DNA of 64,000 bases, taken from positions 1 to 64,000 of the forward strand of contig CAYVVT010000001.1 in the NCBI GenBank assembly GCA_964454335.1. The letters run 5' to 3'. The notes under the pieces were generated by a model. The model saw nothing but the letters and a program-made list of their open reading frames with translations, was not told the DNA's origin and did no database searches. Positions 26,519 to 35,653 of this stretch are shown here, in pieces. Each line of letters opens with the position of its first letter. Within the stretch, counting starts at the first letter, position 1. The DNA comes from CAYVVT01 sp964454335. Lineage in GTDB: Bacteria > Fidelibacterota > UBA8477 > JABMPR01. Made by a program: the position numbers and the translations under genes.

Positions 26519-27886
26519 CTAGTGTCTACCGGGAAGGTCGATCCACCCTGGCGGCATTTTCGGAGCAGGTTTACGGCCATAAAAGAAGTTGTCAAGCTTC
26601 AGGGCGAGCCCGGCGAAGCGGGTAGACCTTTCAATCCCCCATCTTACAAGATTATGGGCGGCATTGTCGGGATGCGAATATGGACACACCACAACACAGC
26701 GTCCACAGTCCGTACCGGTCTGACACCAATAGCTGTAGCAATCCTCCTGATTGATCTGCCAGCGTTTCACGCCATTGATCCCTGTTCGGTGATCAAAGCT
26801 GATTGCTTTGGCTGGACAGGCGTCCGCACATTTCTTGCAGCGCTCACAGAAATCAATTACCGCCGGTGATGTCGATGACCCCGTGGGTGGCAGAGCGGCA
26901 TCCGTGGTTACTACCGCGAGGCGCACTCGTGGACCGAGACGGGGCGTCATCAACAGGCCCATTCTTCCGATCTCGCCGAGACCGGCATCCCGAGCCACCA
27001 GAGGACAGACCACCCGGTAATTTGCATCGATATGGGCCCGGGCCTGATATCCCTGATTCCGGAGAAAGGCTGCGATCTGTACTGCGATCATCCCTGAACG
27101 CAGATACTGTCGGGCTGATTCCATGACCGTGGGACCATATGGTGCGGATGCCATCATATTCCGATCCATCTCAACGCTCAGTGCCACCGCATGGCTATGG
27201 TCCAGGTCCACGGCCTGTCCATAATCCGGTCCACGACCCACATGGCTGTAAAGGTGATAGTCCCTCACGTCCGTAAATCCGCAGGAGTGCGCCCCCAGAT
27301 GTAGGGCCCAGTTCTGGATGAACTGCGCCAGCGATTCCGGGTCCAGCCGTTGTGCCGGGGCGTCGGTGGATCCGGCGTCAACAAGACCCTGTAAGGCCTC
27401 CACCGCTGAAAAGGTGGCTTCTGTGGCAGCAAAGGATCCCGACTCGAACAGGCTGGCGCCTTCGTCCAGCAGGCCTGGATATTTCCGAATCTCATCGTCG
27501 ATTGCCTGGTTCTCCGGGTGGAGCTGATAATAGCTCTCGTAGCGTCCATCGCCTGGATTTAAACGCTTGCGGCAAAACATGGTGTCCCGTTCGTCGATGC
27601 GGCCCTTCATTCCTGTATAGGATTCCACCGTTGCCCTGTGGGGCAGCAGATACCAGAGGCCGAGGAGCACGAGACCGGCTAGCAGTATCGATGACAGAAC
27701 CGTCCCCGATGGCGTATCCCAGAGTATCAAAAGCAAAAAGGGTATAGACAGTAGAATGGCGACCGTCAGCGCGCGGCGGAAAGCCAGCTTCTCGTTCTCT
27801 CGCCAGGAAACCAGGGCAAAGAGCAACAGCCCAAGGCTCAGAATCATACCGGCAGCCCCCAGCAGGACATCTACGAGAATGGTCAT
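26519..27886 (-). CDS. Membrane-anchored reductive-dehalogenase-like iron-sulfur protein
   Basis: The protein has 455 aa. Three N-terminal membrane helices (about 5-27, 38-56, 62-81) replace the Tat signal of classical RdhA. The core has the RdhA-like corrinoid region (SAPYGPTVMESARQYLRSG, RNQGYQARAHID, AGLGEIGRMGLLMTPRLGP). Two 4Fe-4S motifs follow: C347, C350, C353, C357 and C388, C394, C397, C401. Electron-bifurcating or quinone-linked partners are not adjacent. Reductive dehalogenation is the family reaction; epoxyqueuosine-reductase-like chemistry is the main alternative, though the order of motifs fits RdhA better. The substrate is unknown. Confidence 0.72.
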   Translation of the reverse strand: MTILVDVLLGAAGMILSLGLLLFALVSWRENEKLAFRRALTVAILLSIPFLLLILWDTPSGTVLSSILLAGLVLLGLWYLLPHRATVESYTGMKGRIDERDTMFCRKRLNPGDGRYESYYQLHPENQAIDDEIRKYPGLLDEGASLFESGSFAATEATFSAVEALQGLVDAGSTDAPAQRLDPESLAQFIQNWALHLGAHSCGFTDVRDYHLYSHVGRGPDYGQAVDLDHSHAVALSVEMDRNMMASAPYGPTVMESARQYLRSGMIAVQIAAFLRNQGYQARAHIDANYRVVCPLVARDAGLGEIGRMGLLMTPRLGPRVRLAVVTTDAALPPTGSSTSPAVIDFCERCKKCADACPAKAISFDHRTGINGVKRWQINQEDCYSYWCQTGTDCGRCVVVCPYSHPDNAAHNLVRWGIERSTRFAGLALKLDNFFYGRKPAPKMPPGWIDLPGRH

Positions 27887-27892
27887 ACCGGC

Positions 27893-28720
27893 CTAGGGTT
27901 CAAGCTCCAGGGTTCGGCCCAGCAGTAACGGGTGCCACATCCCGTGAAGATGTTTCATGTGATCCTCCTTGGTGCTGCCCTGATAACCCAGGATGATGAG
28001 ATGGTTCTGGATCACTTCGGTCTGGGGCAGGCCGATGATATCTCTGCCGCCAGACGGCTCCCGGACCAGCTCTACTGCCTCAAGGATGTAGTTGGCAGTC
28101 ATTGTTGTGCTGGCATAGGTCTTGGGGTCGATGGCAGAATGGGTGATGATCATGGTCCTTTCACCCCTGACTGCTGCGTTGGCAAAGGAAACAAAGTCTT
28201 TCATCTGCACCCTGAGCCTGTCACGGTCCAGCTCCGCATGCAGGCCGTCGGATAGAAGCAGCAGGCTTGTCCGTCGCACCGTATTCTCGTCTTTCAATAA
28301 TTCTCGAATGGCACCATAGCCCGCACTGAAGGAAGTCAACCAGAGATCCAGGCCCCGGGGATCGAGATAGATACCCCGTGCCAGCAGTGAATCTGCCGTG
28401 GATCTCAGGATATATTGAAAACTCACATTGGTCTCAAGGGGGCGGGAGTAGCTGCTGGACAGGCCGGCATAGTGAATGACCAACAGGATCCGGGGTTCAC
28501 CCAGTCGTTTCCAGGTCTTCTCCAGGGTGGCGGAACCGCCATGGAAATGCACCCACAGATCCGTGGTGGAGTCTGATCTGATCTCCGGCAGGAGAACGTG
28601 AGCAAAGGCCCGGCTGCCGTCCATATTCAGGGCAGCAGAGAGGTCGATCTGCTCCGTCTCCCCCTGTTGAGAGAATAGTGGAAAGCCAACGACCAGGATC
28701 AACAGGCAGCGAAAGAACAT
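27893..28720 (-). CDS. Secreted alpha/beta-hydrolase-like protein
   Basis: The product is 275 aa from ATG at 28720. A signal peptide (ending PLFSQQ) leads to an alpha/beta-hydrolase-like domain: strand DLWVHFHGG, nucleophile candidate in TSFSAGYGA (serine in an S-x-S-x-G elbow), an Asp in LLLLSDGLHAELD and a His near the end (DHMKHLHGM). The elbow differs from the classical GxSxG, so the enzyme class is uncertain; it may be an esterase. It is followed after 6 bp by the dehalogenase-like gene and probably belongs to the same transcript. Confidence 0.55.
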   Translation of the reverse strand: MFFRCLLILVVGFPLFSQQGETEQIDLSAALNMDGSRAFAHVLLPEIRSDSTTDLWVHFHGGSATLEKTWKRLGEPRILLVIHYAGLSSSYSRPLETNVSFQYILRSTADSLLARGIYLDPRGLDLWLTSFSAGYGAIRELLKDENTVRRTSLLLLSDGLHAELDRDRLRVQMKDFVSFANAAVRGERTMIITHSAIDPKTYASTTMTANYILEAVELVREPSGGRDIIGLPQTEVIQNHLIILGYQGSTKEDHMKHLHGMWHPLLLGRTLELEP

Positions 28721-28730
28721 CTCGTTATCC

Positions 28731-29216
28731 CTACGGTGCGGTGAAGGAGCCCCAGTTTCCTGAAGCCAGGTCACCCTCGAAGTATTTCAAGTCCTCGCCT
28801 GCCAGTTTTGAGCCCGCTTCTCTGGCTTGTGCATAATACTTGGTGGCAGCGGCCGTATCACCGGCAACGGCCGAGGCTCGGGCAACGGCTTCGAATGAGT
28901 ATGCAAGATCGAATTGCTCCATTTTATCCGGGTGCGCTGCAGTGAGCTCGCGACAGAGGCCGGCATAGTGAAGGGCTCTGTCGGCCAGACCAAGTTCAGA
29001 GTAGACCCTGGCCAGCATCCAGTTACCGCGTTGTTGGTTGGTTTCGTTGCCCACAACCAGCCAGTGTATGTGCGAGGCGTGCGCGGCATGGATCATTTCA
29101 TCCGATTCTGTCGCTGTGCGATCTTCCTTTCCCAGGAATTCCCATACCATGTTGTTATAGGCTACCCCGAAGTGTTTGTGGGCTTCCTCGGCGCTGAGCT
29201 TTTTCTGTTGGTTCAT
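28731..29216 (-). CDS. Small TPR-like helical protein
   Basis: The product is 161 aa, all helical, with TPR-like repeats (NWMLARVYSELGLADRALHYA, shortened; SFEAVARASAVAGDTAAATKYYAQA). The N-terminal part is His/Asn-rich (EMIHAAHASHIHWLVVGNET). There is no signal peptide, so it is cytoplasmic. I do not recognise a named family. It lies 17 bp after the GNAT gene in a run of same-strand genes. Confidence 0.6.
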   Translation of the reverse strand: MNQQKKLSAEEAHKHFGVAYNNMVWEFLGKEDRTATESDEMIHAAHASHIHWLVVGNETNQQRGNWMLARVYSELGLADRALHYAGLCRELTAAHPDKMEQFDLAYSFEAVARASAVAGDTAAATKYYAQAREAGSKLAGEDLKYFEGDLASGNWGSFTAP

Positions 29217-29233
29217 CTTTATCCTCTTTCAAT

Positions 29234-29740
29234 TCAAGGTATCTTGGCAAAAACCTGTGCGTCTTCCAGCCTGTCACCATGGCGCAGTTTTTTACGTAGC
29301 AGGCCTTCTGGTTCATAACCGCATTTCAGGGCCACTTCCTTGCTGGCGCTGTTGCCCGGTATGATATACAATTCAAATCGTTCGGGTTTAAATTTCTCCA
29401 GGGCAAAAGCCTCCGCCAGGCCGACAGCTTGCGTGGCGATTCCACGACCCCATAATTTGCGGTCTACAAAATAGCCGATCTCGCAACAGTGTGGGCCGAA
29501 ACGTTCATCAGGGTGAATCCCCACAGCACCGGCGAGTTTGCCGTCGTAGAGAATGGAAAAATTGTATTCTGTTCCGGCCTTCCGGCGGGAAATGCTTTTC
29601 TCAAGGAACTCCCGCTCCTGCTCGATGGTCTTTGGCGGATCCAGGAAATACTTGAACCGGCCTTCCTGTAGAATGCGAAAGAAACCCCGTGCGTCGGAAA
29701 GACGCTGGTTGCGGATGGTGACCCTATCTGCCGCTGTCAT
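29234..29740 (-). CDS. GNAT acetyltransferase (RimJ/RimL type)
   Basis: The product is 168 aa. The acetyl-CoA-binding RDARGFFRIL-like start is followed by GRGIATQAVGLAEAFALE and the final NSASKEVALKCGYEPEGLLR, the usual RimJ/RimL ending that contacts the acceptor amine. The acceptor cannot be predicted; N-terminal or small-molecule amines are typical. It sits between the amidohydrolase gene (14-bp gap) and the TPR-like gene. Confidence 0.88.
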   Translation of the reverse strand: MTAADRVTIRNQRLSDARGFFRILQEGRFKYFLDPPKTIEQEREFLEKSISRRKAGTEYNFSILYDGKLAGAVGIHPDERFGPHCCEIGYFVDRKLWGRGIATQAVGLAEAFALEKFKPERFELYIIPGNSASKEVALKCGYEPEGLLRKKLRHGDRLEDAQVFAKIP

Positions 29741-29754
29741 TCTATTGTCCGCAG

Positions 29755-31419
29755 CTATTTCCTTTCGGCCTGATATACGATCCTGCCGCCTGTGATGGTC
29801 AGCAGCACGCGGGTTTCTGGAATCGTGTTCGGATCAATGGTGGTGATGTCGCGATCGAGCACCACCAGGTCGGCAAGTTTCCCCGCCTCAAGGGTGCCCT
29901 TGATATCCTCCTCAAAGCTCGCAAAGGCAGCATCACGTGTATAGGCGCTCATAGCCTCAACCACCGATATCTTCTGACGGGGATACCAGCCTTCCGGGTT
30001 CTTACCATCGAGCGTGCGTCGCGTAACAGCACCGTAGATGCCTTCCAGCGGAGTGGCAGGAGCTACGGACCAATCACTGCCAAAAGCGGGACGCGAACCG
30101 CTGTCAAGCAGATCCCTGAAAGCATAGGTCGTTTCACAGCGACGGGAACCAATAAGGGGCTCTGCCCAGCGGCCATCATCAATACAGTGGTAGGGCTGCA
30201 TGCTGGGTATAACGCCCAGGGCGGCAAAGCGTGGTATATCATCCGGGTGCAGGTGCTGGGCGTGCTCGCTGCGGAATCGCCGATCCCGGGATCCATTCTC
30301 AAGGTCCACCTGCTCGATGATGTCCAGGAGTAGCCGGTTGGCACTATCACCAATGGCGTGGACCACTGCCTGCAATCCGGCCTGGTCGGCGCTTTTGATC
30401 CAGTCATACAGGTCTTCTCCTGGGTTGACCTGCAGCCCCATATCATCCGGTTGATCCGTATATGGTTCCAGGAACAAGGCCGTATGGGAACCCAGGGAGC
30501 CGTCCACATAGCCCTTCAAGGCCCCGGTCTTCAGCCATTCGTCACCAAAACCAGCTTGCTCAACCTCGGTAGCGAGTCTGTCCCAGGTGGACAGGGGTAC
30601 CGCTGCCGAGATGCGTACGTCGAGGGCATTCCGTGCGTGAGCGCGCCTGAAAACCTGGAGGTCGCCCCAGCCACCCATGTGCTGCACAGAGGTGACGCCC
30701 TGGGCGTTGACATAAGCCATTGCAGCCTTCAGGGCTTCATCCTCCTGTAACTCGCTGGTTCCAGGGACCGCTTTGTTCACAAGCCACAGGGCATTGTCCT
30801 TGAAGACACCGGTGAGGGTGCCGTCATCATTCCGAACAATGGTTCCCCCGTCTATATCCGTGATGTCATCGGTGACGCCTGCAGCCTCAAGGGCTACGGT
30901 GTTTGCCAGGGCCATATGCCCGTCAAGTCTTTCGATCCACACCGGGTTTTCGGGTGTAACACTGTCGATCCAGTCACGGGTGGGTAGTGTCCCGCCCCAG
31001 AGAGTATGATCCCAATCCCCGCCTGTGATCCATTCACCAGCGGGCAACTTTTGAGCATATTCTGCTATAGCGGCGGTAAATACCTCCTGGTTGTTGGTGT
31101 GGCGGAGGTCCACCGAAGAGAGCTGGAAACCACCCTCCACGAAGTGCAGGTGGGCGTCATTGAAGCCCGGCACTACCAGATGTCCCCGGCCGGTGATCAG
31201 TTTTGTCTCGCCTGTCCGAAGCCGCAGCACCTCCCGCTTCTTCCCCACCGCCATAATTGTGTCACCCTTGATGGCCACCCCTTCGGCCCATTGGTGATCA
31301 GGGTTACCAGTCCATACCCGGGTATCATAGATAATGATATCAGCTGATTTTTCCGGTGGCATGGCACAAGCCGTGATGATCAACACAGCAACCATTCCTG
31401 TCCAGCCTGAAACTTTCAT
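29755..31419 (-). CDS. YtcJ-like amidohydrolase, lipoprotein signal
   Basis: The product is 554 aa. An N-terminal lipoprotein signal (VLIITACAM) is followed by the amidohydrolase_3 fold: VVPGFNDAHLHFVEGG (metal ligands), GDWDHTLWGG, the GSLGSHTAL metal site, HAIGDSANR, a EHAQHLHPDD helix, PAFGSDWSVAPATPLEGI and the terminal GTLEAGKLADLVVLDRD. YtcJ-like enzymes hydrolyse N-acyl or cyclic amide bonds, and the secretion signal suggests envelope use. I chose ATG at 31419 because GAGGGG lies 7 nt before it; ATGs at 31437/31434 overlap the PAS gene. Confidence 0.87.
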   Translation of the reverse strand: MKVSGWTGMVAVLIITACAMPPEKSADIIIYDTRVWTGNPDHQWAEGVAIKGDTIMAVGKKREVLRLRTGETKLITGRGHLVVPGFNDAHLHFVEGGFQLSSVDLRHTNNQEVFTAAIAEYAQKLPAGEWITGGDWDHTLWGGTLPTRDWIDSVTPENPVWIERLDGHMALANTVALEAAGVTDDITDIDGGTIVRNDDGTLTGVFKDNALWLVNKAVPGTSELQEDEALKAAMAYVNAQGVTSVQHMGGWGDLQVFRRAHARNALDVRISAAVPLSTWDRLATEVEQAGFGDEWLKTGALKGYVDGSLGSHTALFLEPYTDQPDDMGLQVNPGEDLYDWIKSADQAGLQAVVHAIGDSANRLLLDIIEQVDLENGSRDRRFRSEHAQHLHPDDIPRFAALGVIPSMQPYHCIDDGRWAEPLIGSRRCETTYAFRDLLDSGSRPAFGSDWSVAPATPLEGIYGAVTRRTLDGKNPEGWYPRQKISVVEAMSAYTRDAAFASFEEDIKGTLEAGKLADLVVLDRDITTIDPNTIPETRVLLTITGGRIVYQAERK

Positions 31420-31433
31420 CGTCGTTCCCCTCA

Positions 31434-31787
31434 TCATTCCGGATGCGGCGCCGGATCCTCGTAGCGTTCAAAATATCCAAACAATTCACCGCCCTCATCA
31501 CGAACCGCACGCATATAGATCCGCTGTTTTTCGTTGTCGGTGATCAATTCCTCTTCCAGGCCCTGTCGCATCTTCCCCAGGATAGCAACCATCATCTGCT
31601 GTGACTCCTCATTGTGGCAATCCAGGAGGTCTGATCCTAAGAGCCCATAACCTTCAGTGTAGTGCTTGGCTGCGGCCGGATTCATGTAGCGCACCCGGTG
31701 CTCACAATCAGCAAAGAGGATTGGATCCCTTACGCTATCCAGCAGCGCCTGCAGCTGGTCCTCATTGACAAGTCCATATTTATTCAT
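31434..31787 (-). CDS. Stand-alone PAS-domain protein
   Basis: The product is 117 aa and almost wholly one PAS domain: LLDSVRDPILFADCEHRVRY, MNPAAAKHYTEGYGLLG, DLLDCHNEES and a final strand. It resembles the PAS part of DUF438-like proteins. No output domain is attached, so it would act on a partner or simply bind a small molecule. It overlaps the following GNAT start region by 8 bp and the amidohydrolase start by a few bases. Confidence 0.82.
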   Translation of the reverse strand: MNKYGLVNEDQLQALLDSVRDPILFADCEHRVRYMNPAAAKHYTEGYGLLGSDLLDCHNEESQQMMVAILGKMRQGLEEELITDNEKQRIYMRAVRDEGGELFGYFERYEDPAPHPE

Positions 31788-32247
31788 CTTTTTCCTTCAG
31801 CTCCTCGAATAGAATGTAATTCGTATGTGTCATACCCTGTCGCTCGTAGGTCGATTGGGCGCGTTTGTTCTCATTGTCCACATACAGACGGAAACCGATC
31901 ACCTCCTGCCTGGCGGCGGCTAGAAGTTTGACGGTGGCATACAATTCCCGGTACACCCCCAGTCGTCGGTGTTCAGGATGAACATAGACACTCTGGATCC
32001 ACCAGAAAAGGCCGTTGCGCCAGTCGCTCCATTCCGTGGTGACCATGAGACAGCCGATGACTTCCGTTCCTCGACAGGCGACGAGGTAAAATCCATATTC
32101 GGGATGCTGGAACAATTGTTTTACACCCGCGGTGAGCGTTGCCTCGTCCAGGACCAGTGATTCTGTTTCCTTGGCCATGGCCTGATTGAAGGCGACTAGC
32201 CGAGGAATATCCACCGACTGTGCCCGACGAACTTCGATATCTATCAT
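31780..32247 (-). CDS. GNAT acetyltransferase
   Basis: The product is 155 aa from ATG at 32247 (MIDIEVRRAQSVDIPRLVAF). It has GNAT motifs A and B: QSVYVHPEHRRLGVYRELY and GFRLYVDNENKRAQSTYERQGM. Substrate unknown. The frame is open to 32289, but the sequence there does not look like protein. Its end overlaps the PAS gene by 8 bp. Confidence 0.87.
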   Translation of the reverse strand: MIDIEVRRAQSVDIPRLVAFNQAMAKETESLVLDEATLTAGVKQLFQHPEYGFYLVACRGTEVIGCLMVTTEWSDWRNGLFWWIQSVYVHPEHRRLGVYRELYATVKLLAAARQEVIGFRLYVDNENKRAQSTYERQGMTHTNYILFEELKEKDE

Positions 32248-32310
32248 AGGTGTTTGTTTCCGTGTTTCGATGAATTTCCCTGCCAGCACAGGAAGGCCAA
32301 ATATAGAAAC

Positions 32311-32328
32311 GGGGCCTGAAAGGACCCC
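32311..32328 (-). terminator. Possible terminator between phoU-like and GNAT genes
   Basis: A GC-rich hairpin, GGGG CC TGAAA GG A CCCC, lies just after the PhoU-like stop. The minus-strand T-run after it is weak (GTTTC), so termination may be partial. Confidence 0.35.
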
Positions 32329-32358
32329 GCAATTTATTGTAGCACCTTTTGTTCGGCC

Positions 32359-33030
32359 TCAATCCTTGTGTTTATATCCAATCCGGTCATAGGGATTGAA
32401 CACGCTGGACATGATGTTGCGCAGGTGGGCGTTGATCCGTTTGAGATAGCGGTAGTAGAGCATCACCGACGGGACCTTTTTGTTGGAAAGGTCCTCTTCG
32501 AAATCCCCGCTGATCATCTTGTGAATGGCCTCGTCGCAGTCTTTGTTGATCCACTTGTATTCCTGCCACAATCTCAGGGCCTCTTCATCATCGGCCTCCA
32601 GCAGGGCCGGAACCAGACGATCGAACATGTCGGCGATGGCCGCTTCGATCTTATGAAGATCCTCGGTAAAACCACCGGCCTTGAACGGCTTGCCGTGAAT
32701 AGAGGCAATATCGACGATATTCTTGACATAATCCCCGATACGCTCGATGTCGACGATGATGGTAGACAGGACCAGGCCTGCGGCCAGGTTTGTCGGTCCC
32801 TGTACGGCAAGGTGGGTCAGAACTTCCCGCCGGACCACACGCTCCATCTTATTGATGAGCTTGTCCTTTTTAACGATGGCCTTCTGGAAGGATTCCGTTT
32901 CCTTCTGCCAGAGAGCATCTACGGCATCCCGGAACATTTCCCGGTCCATCTCGATCATGTCATAGGACTGGGTCCAGGCGTCCGCCATGAGATTGTCTGA
33001 ACTCCAGAGATTCTTTAATTCCTGCCACAT
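32359..33030 (-). CDS. PhoU-like domain protein
   Basis: The product is 223 aa, an all-helical PhoU-like domain with the usual E/D motifs: DREMFRDAVDALWQKETESF, KMERVVRREVLTHL, IVDIERIGDYVKNIVD. In Na/Pi transporters of the NptA class this domain is often fused to the C-terminus; here it is a separate gene starting 41 bp after the transporter. It probably modulates the transporter or senses phosphate. Confidence 0.85.
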   Translation of the reverse strand: MWQELKNLWSSDNLMADAWTQSYDMIEMDREMFRDAVDALWQKETESFQKAIVKKDKLINKMERVVRREVLTHLAVQGPTNLAAGLVLSTIIVDIERIGDYVKNIVDIASIHGKPFKAGGFTEDLHKIEAAIADMFDRLVPALLEADDEEALRLWQEYKWINKDCDEAIHKMISGDFEEDLSNKKVPSVMLYYRYLKRINAHLRNIMSSVFNPYDRIGYKHKD

Positions 33031-33071
33031 AACGCTATTGCTGGATCCTTTCTTCTTACGCTCAATCGTTC

Positions 33072-34169
33072 CTATAGAACGAAAATAAAGATTATGGGTA
33101 TAAAGTACAAAAATATGTAGGAAACCAGAAAGATCACGAGGTTCATTGTTGATTTACTTGCCTTTTCCGCTACCCACTCAGCGAGTCGTATGGGAATGAA
33201 CTTCAGTGGATAGAAAACGAGAATACCGAAAATATTGAACACCAGGTGCGCGAAGGCCACGGTGACGGCAATAATATTCTGTGTTGCCAGGGCGGCAAGA
33301 ATGGCTGTACCGGTAGTCCCGATGTTTGCCCCCATGGTGTATGGGAATATCTGTCTAATGCGTACCACGCCAGCCCCGGCCAGGGGAATGATGAGTGAGG
33401 TGGTCACTGAAGAACTCTGCACTACCAGCGTCATGGCCACCCCCCAGGTGAAACCCATGAAATCATTCCGGAAGAGATATTTATTGATGATCACCTCGAT
33501 CCGGGTGAGCATCAGACCCCGAATTGTCCTTATGAGAATGGCCAGGGCGGTAAAAAGGGTAACCACCGACAGTAACAACAGAAAATATTCGTGAAATGGT
33601 AAAAAGGAAACCAGGTAATCGATCAGGTTCACGGCTGGCTTCAGGATGGCTTTGAGTGGATTGAAAACCTTCATCCCGCCGGCCCCGGAAAACAGCCCCT
33701 CGAGGTAAACTGCAGATTTCTGAATGAAGTGGTATTTCAGCTCAAGAGGGAAAAGGGCCAGTACCGCCAAGATATTGAAGAAGTCGTGTACGACCCCTGC
33801 CCCAAAAGCTCGTTTGAATTCCAGCTTATTGGTAACGTGCCCCATGGAGACCAAGGTATTGGTGATGGTGGTACCAATGTTGGCCCCCATGACGATGGGA
33901 ATGGCGTTTGCCAGTGGAACCGCTCCACCTGCAACCAATCCCACCACCAGTGACGTGGTTGTGGATGAACTCTGAATAAGACTTGTGGCGACCACGCCAA
34001 TGATCAAGCCTGCGAAAGGATTCGATGTCATTTGCAGCATGGCTTCAGCGAAGCCTTTGCCAAACAGCTTGAAGGAGTGGCCAAGCAGATTGATGGCTAG
34101 CAGGAAGAAATAGACTGTCACTATGATCGTCAGCGCATTGATGATCTTGCTTCTGGTCGATTCACTCAT
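33072..34169 (-). CDS. Na+/phosphate symporter (NptA/PNaS family)
   Basis: The product is 365 aa. Two inverted repeats of the Na/Pi cotransporter family are visible: SLIQSSSTTTSLVVGLVAGG with AIPIVMGANIGTTITNT, and VVQSSSVTTSLIIPLAGAG with IFPYTMGANIGTTGTA. The QSSS pairs are the substrate-binding hallmarks. It imports phosphate with sodium across the inner membrane. A separate PhoU-like gene follows, so transporter and regulator are split. Confidence 0.93.
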   Translation of the reverse strand: MSESTRSKIINALTIIVTVYFFLLAINLLGHSFKLFGKGFAEAMLQMTSNPFAGLIIGVVATSLIQSSSTTTSLVVGLVAGGAVPLANAIPIVMGANIGTTITNTLVSMGHVTNKLEFKRAFGAGVVHDFFNILAVLALFPLELKYHFIQKSAVYLEGLFSGAGGMKVFNPLKAILKPAVNLIDYLVSFLPFHEYFLLLLSVVTLFTALAILIRTIRGLMLTRIEVIINKYLFRNDFMGFTWGVAMTLVVQSSSVTTSLIIPLAGAGVVRIRQIFPYTMGANIGTTGTAILAALATQNIIAVTVAFAHLVFNIFGILVFYPLKFIPIRLAEWVAEKASKSTMNLVIFLVSYIFLYFIPIIFIFVL

Positions 34170-34320
34170 GTTCAGGCCTTATGCGGGGGCAAAATCCGAT
34201 TGGATAAATAACGATTGTTGTGGGGGGCGCTGTTGGGATCAGGTCCCATCTGCACAGCTCTCATGGTGGGTGCAAATTATGTTAGAATCTTGTCAGGACA
34301 ATTATAGAATTCGGTGGGAA

Positions 34321-34375
34321 AAATAAAAAAAGAGAGGCCGGAGCAAAGCCGCTGCTGCGACCCGGAACCGGCCTC
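34321..34375 (-). terminator. Rho-independent terminator of asnA
   Basis: The inverted repeat GAGGCCGG / CCGGCCTC (34334-34341, 34368-34375) is followed on the minus strand by a T-rich run (CTCTTTTTTTATTTTT). It lies 20 bp after the asnA stop. Confidence 0.85.
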
Positions 34376-34396
34376 CTCATGGGTTCAGATCAGAGT

Positions 34397-35527
34397 CTAT
34401 TCAAGAACGAAGATCTTCTTCTCGGCACACATGTCCTTGAAGACCTGTGGCCACACGGTGACACTGACCTCGCCGAGATGTGCCTTTTTCAGCAGGTACA
34501 TCATTGTGCGGGCCTGACCGATACCACCACCCACACTCAGGGGGATCTCGTCATTGATAATGGCCTGGTGATAGGGCAGCTCCAGAAAATCATTCTGGCC
34601 TGTCATTTCAAGCTGCTGCTTGAGAGTCTCCTTGGTGACACGAATACCCATGGAGGTCAACTCATGTCGACGCTTGGTCACGGGATTCCACACCAGGATG
34701 TCACCGTTGAGACCGTGCATCAGTTCACCGTTCTTCTCGATGGTGGGCGTTACCCAGTCGTCATAGTCTGCGGCACGCATCTCATGCGGATATCCGTCTT
34801 TCAGGGTCCAGCCGATACCATAGATGAAGACGGCGGGGTATTTCTGCAGGATCTCCGTCTCACGCTGCTTCCGCGGCAGGTCCGGGAATATATCCAGGAT
34901 CTCCTCGGCGTGCAGGAAGGTGAGTTCCTCGGGAAGGGTTCCGTACTTCGCCGAATCCAGCTGGGGGAACATCTCGATGAGATGGCGTTCCGCGCCAACC
35001 AGGACCTTCCAGATCTTCTTCACGATATCGGTGAGAAAGTCCAGGTTGCGCTCTTCGGGCCTCATGACGCGTTCCCAGTCCCACTGATCAACATAAGCAC
35101 TATGGTCATGGTCCAGGAAGTAATCCTTCCGCACCGCACGCATATCGGTGTTGATGCCCTCGCCAACATCGCAGTTGAACTGTTTCAGGGCGACCCTTTT
35201 CCACTTGGTGGCTGCCTGGACCACCTGGGCGTCGACGGGATTCTTGCCATAATCATTGGAAATATGGAATTCGATGGGTGTCCGGGATCCATCCCGGTCC
35301 AGGTAATCATTCACGCCGCTGTTCTTGTCGACGATCAGCGGTACTTCCACCATGAAGAGGTTCAATTCCTTGCAGAGATTGTCCTCTATGTAACGCTTAC
35401 CCTCACTGAGGGCGAGCTGGGTTTCCTTGGGCGTCAGGATGGATTCATAATCATTTGGCAGGATCTTCTCCACATCTTCGTAATTACCAATCCCCGGGCC
35501 GGCCAGGTCAGCGGTTTTGTCTGACAT
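34397..35527 (-). CDS. asnA: Aspartate-ammonia ligase (asparagine synthetase A)
   Basis: The product is 376 aa, a class II aminoacyl-tRNA-synthetase-like enzyme making asparagine from aspartate, ammonia and ATP. Motifs: LTPKETQLALSEGKRYIED, VPLIVDKNSGVNDYLD, ALKQFNCDVGEGINTDMRAVR, DHDHSAYVDQWDWE, and the motif 3 region SVGGGIGQARTMMYLL. It is slightly longer than the roughly 330 aa of E. coli AsnA. GAGGAG precedes the ATG by 9 nt. A palindrome at 35628-35653 lies about 100 bp upstream. Confidence 0.95.
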   Translation of the reverse strand: MSDKTADLAGPGIGNYEDVEKILPNDYESILTPKETQLALSEGKRYIEDNLCKELNLFMVEVPLIVDKNSGVNDYLDRDGSRTPIEFHISNDYGKNPVDAQVVQAATKWKRVALKQFNCDVGEGINTDMRAVRKDYFLDHDHSAYVDQWDWERVMRPEERNLDFLTDIVKKIWKVLVGAERHLIEMFPQLDSAKYGTLPEELTFLHAEEILDIFPDLPRKQRETEILQKYPAVFIYGIGWTLKDGYPHEMRAADYDDWVTPTIEKNGELMHGLNGDILVWNPVTKRRHELTSMGIRVTKETLKQQLEMTGQNDFLELPYHQAIINDEIPLSVGGGIGQARTMMYLLKKAHLGEVSVTVWPQVFKDMCAEKKIFVLE

Positions 35528-35627
35528 ACAGCGATTCTCCTCTTTCTGTCACAGTTTGGGTTTCCCGGTATCCTACCGGTACACCGTTCACCACATGTTA
35601 ATCAGATTCCTTGACATTCGATATGCA

Positions 35628-35653
35628 GTTAGCCATGCAATTTCCATGCTAAC
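35628..35653. promoter_or_regulatory. Inverted repeat upstream of asnA
   Basis: GTTAGC-C-ATG and CATGCTAAC form a 9-bp inverted repeat with one bulged C around a 7-nt spacer. It is about 100 bp before the asnA start in a 262-bp intergenic region and could be an operator or an RNA hairpin. No -35/-10 pair could be fixed with confidence. Confidence 0.35.

Noticed and set aside
34379..35524. Long plus-strand open frame opposite asnA
   Set aside because: Antisense shadow of asnA: the asnA strand has all AsnA motifs and a terminator, while the plus frame has no family-like sequence.
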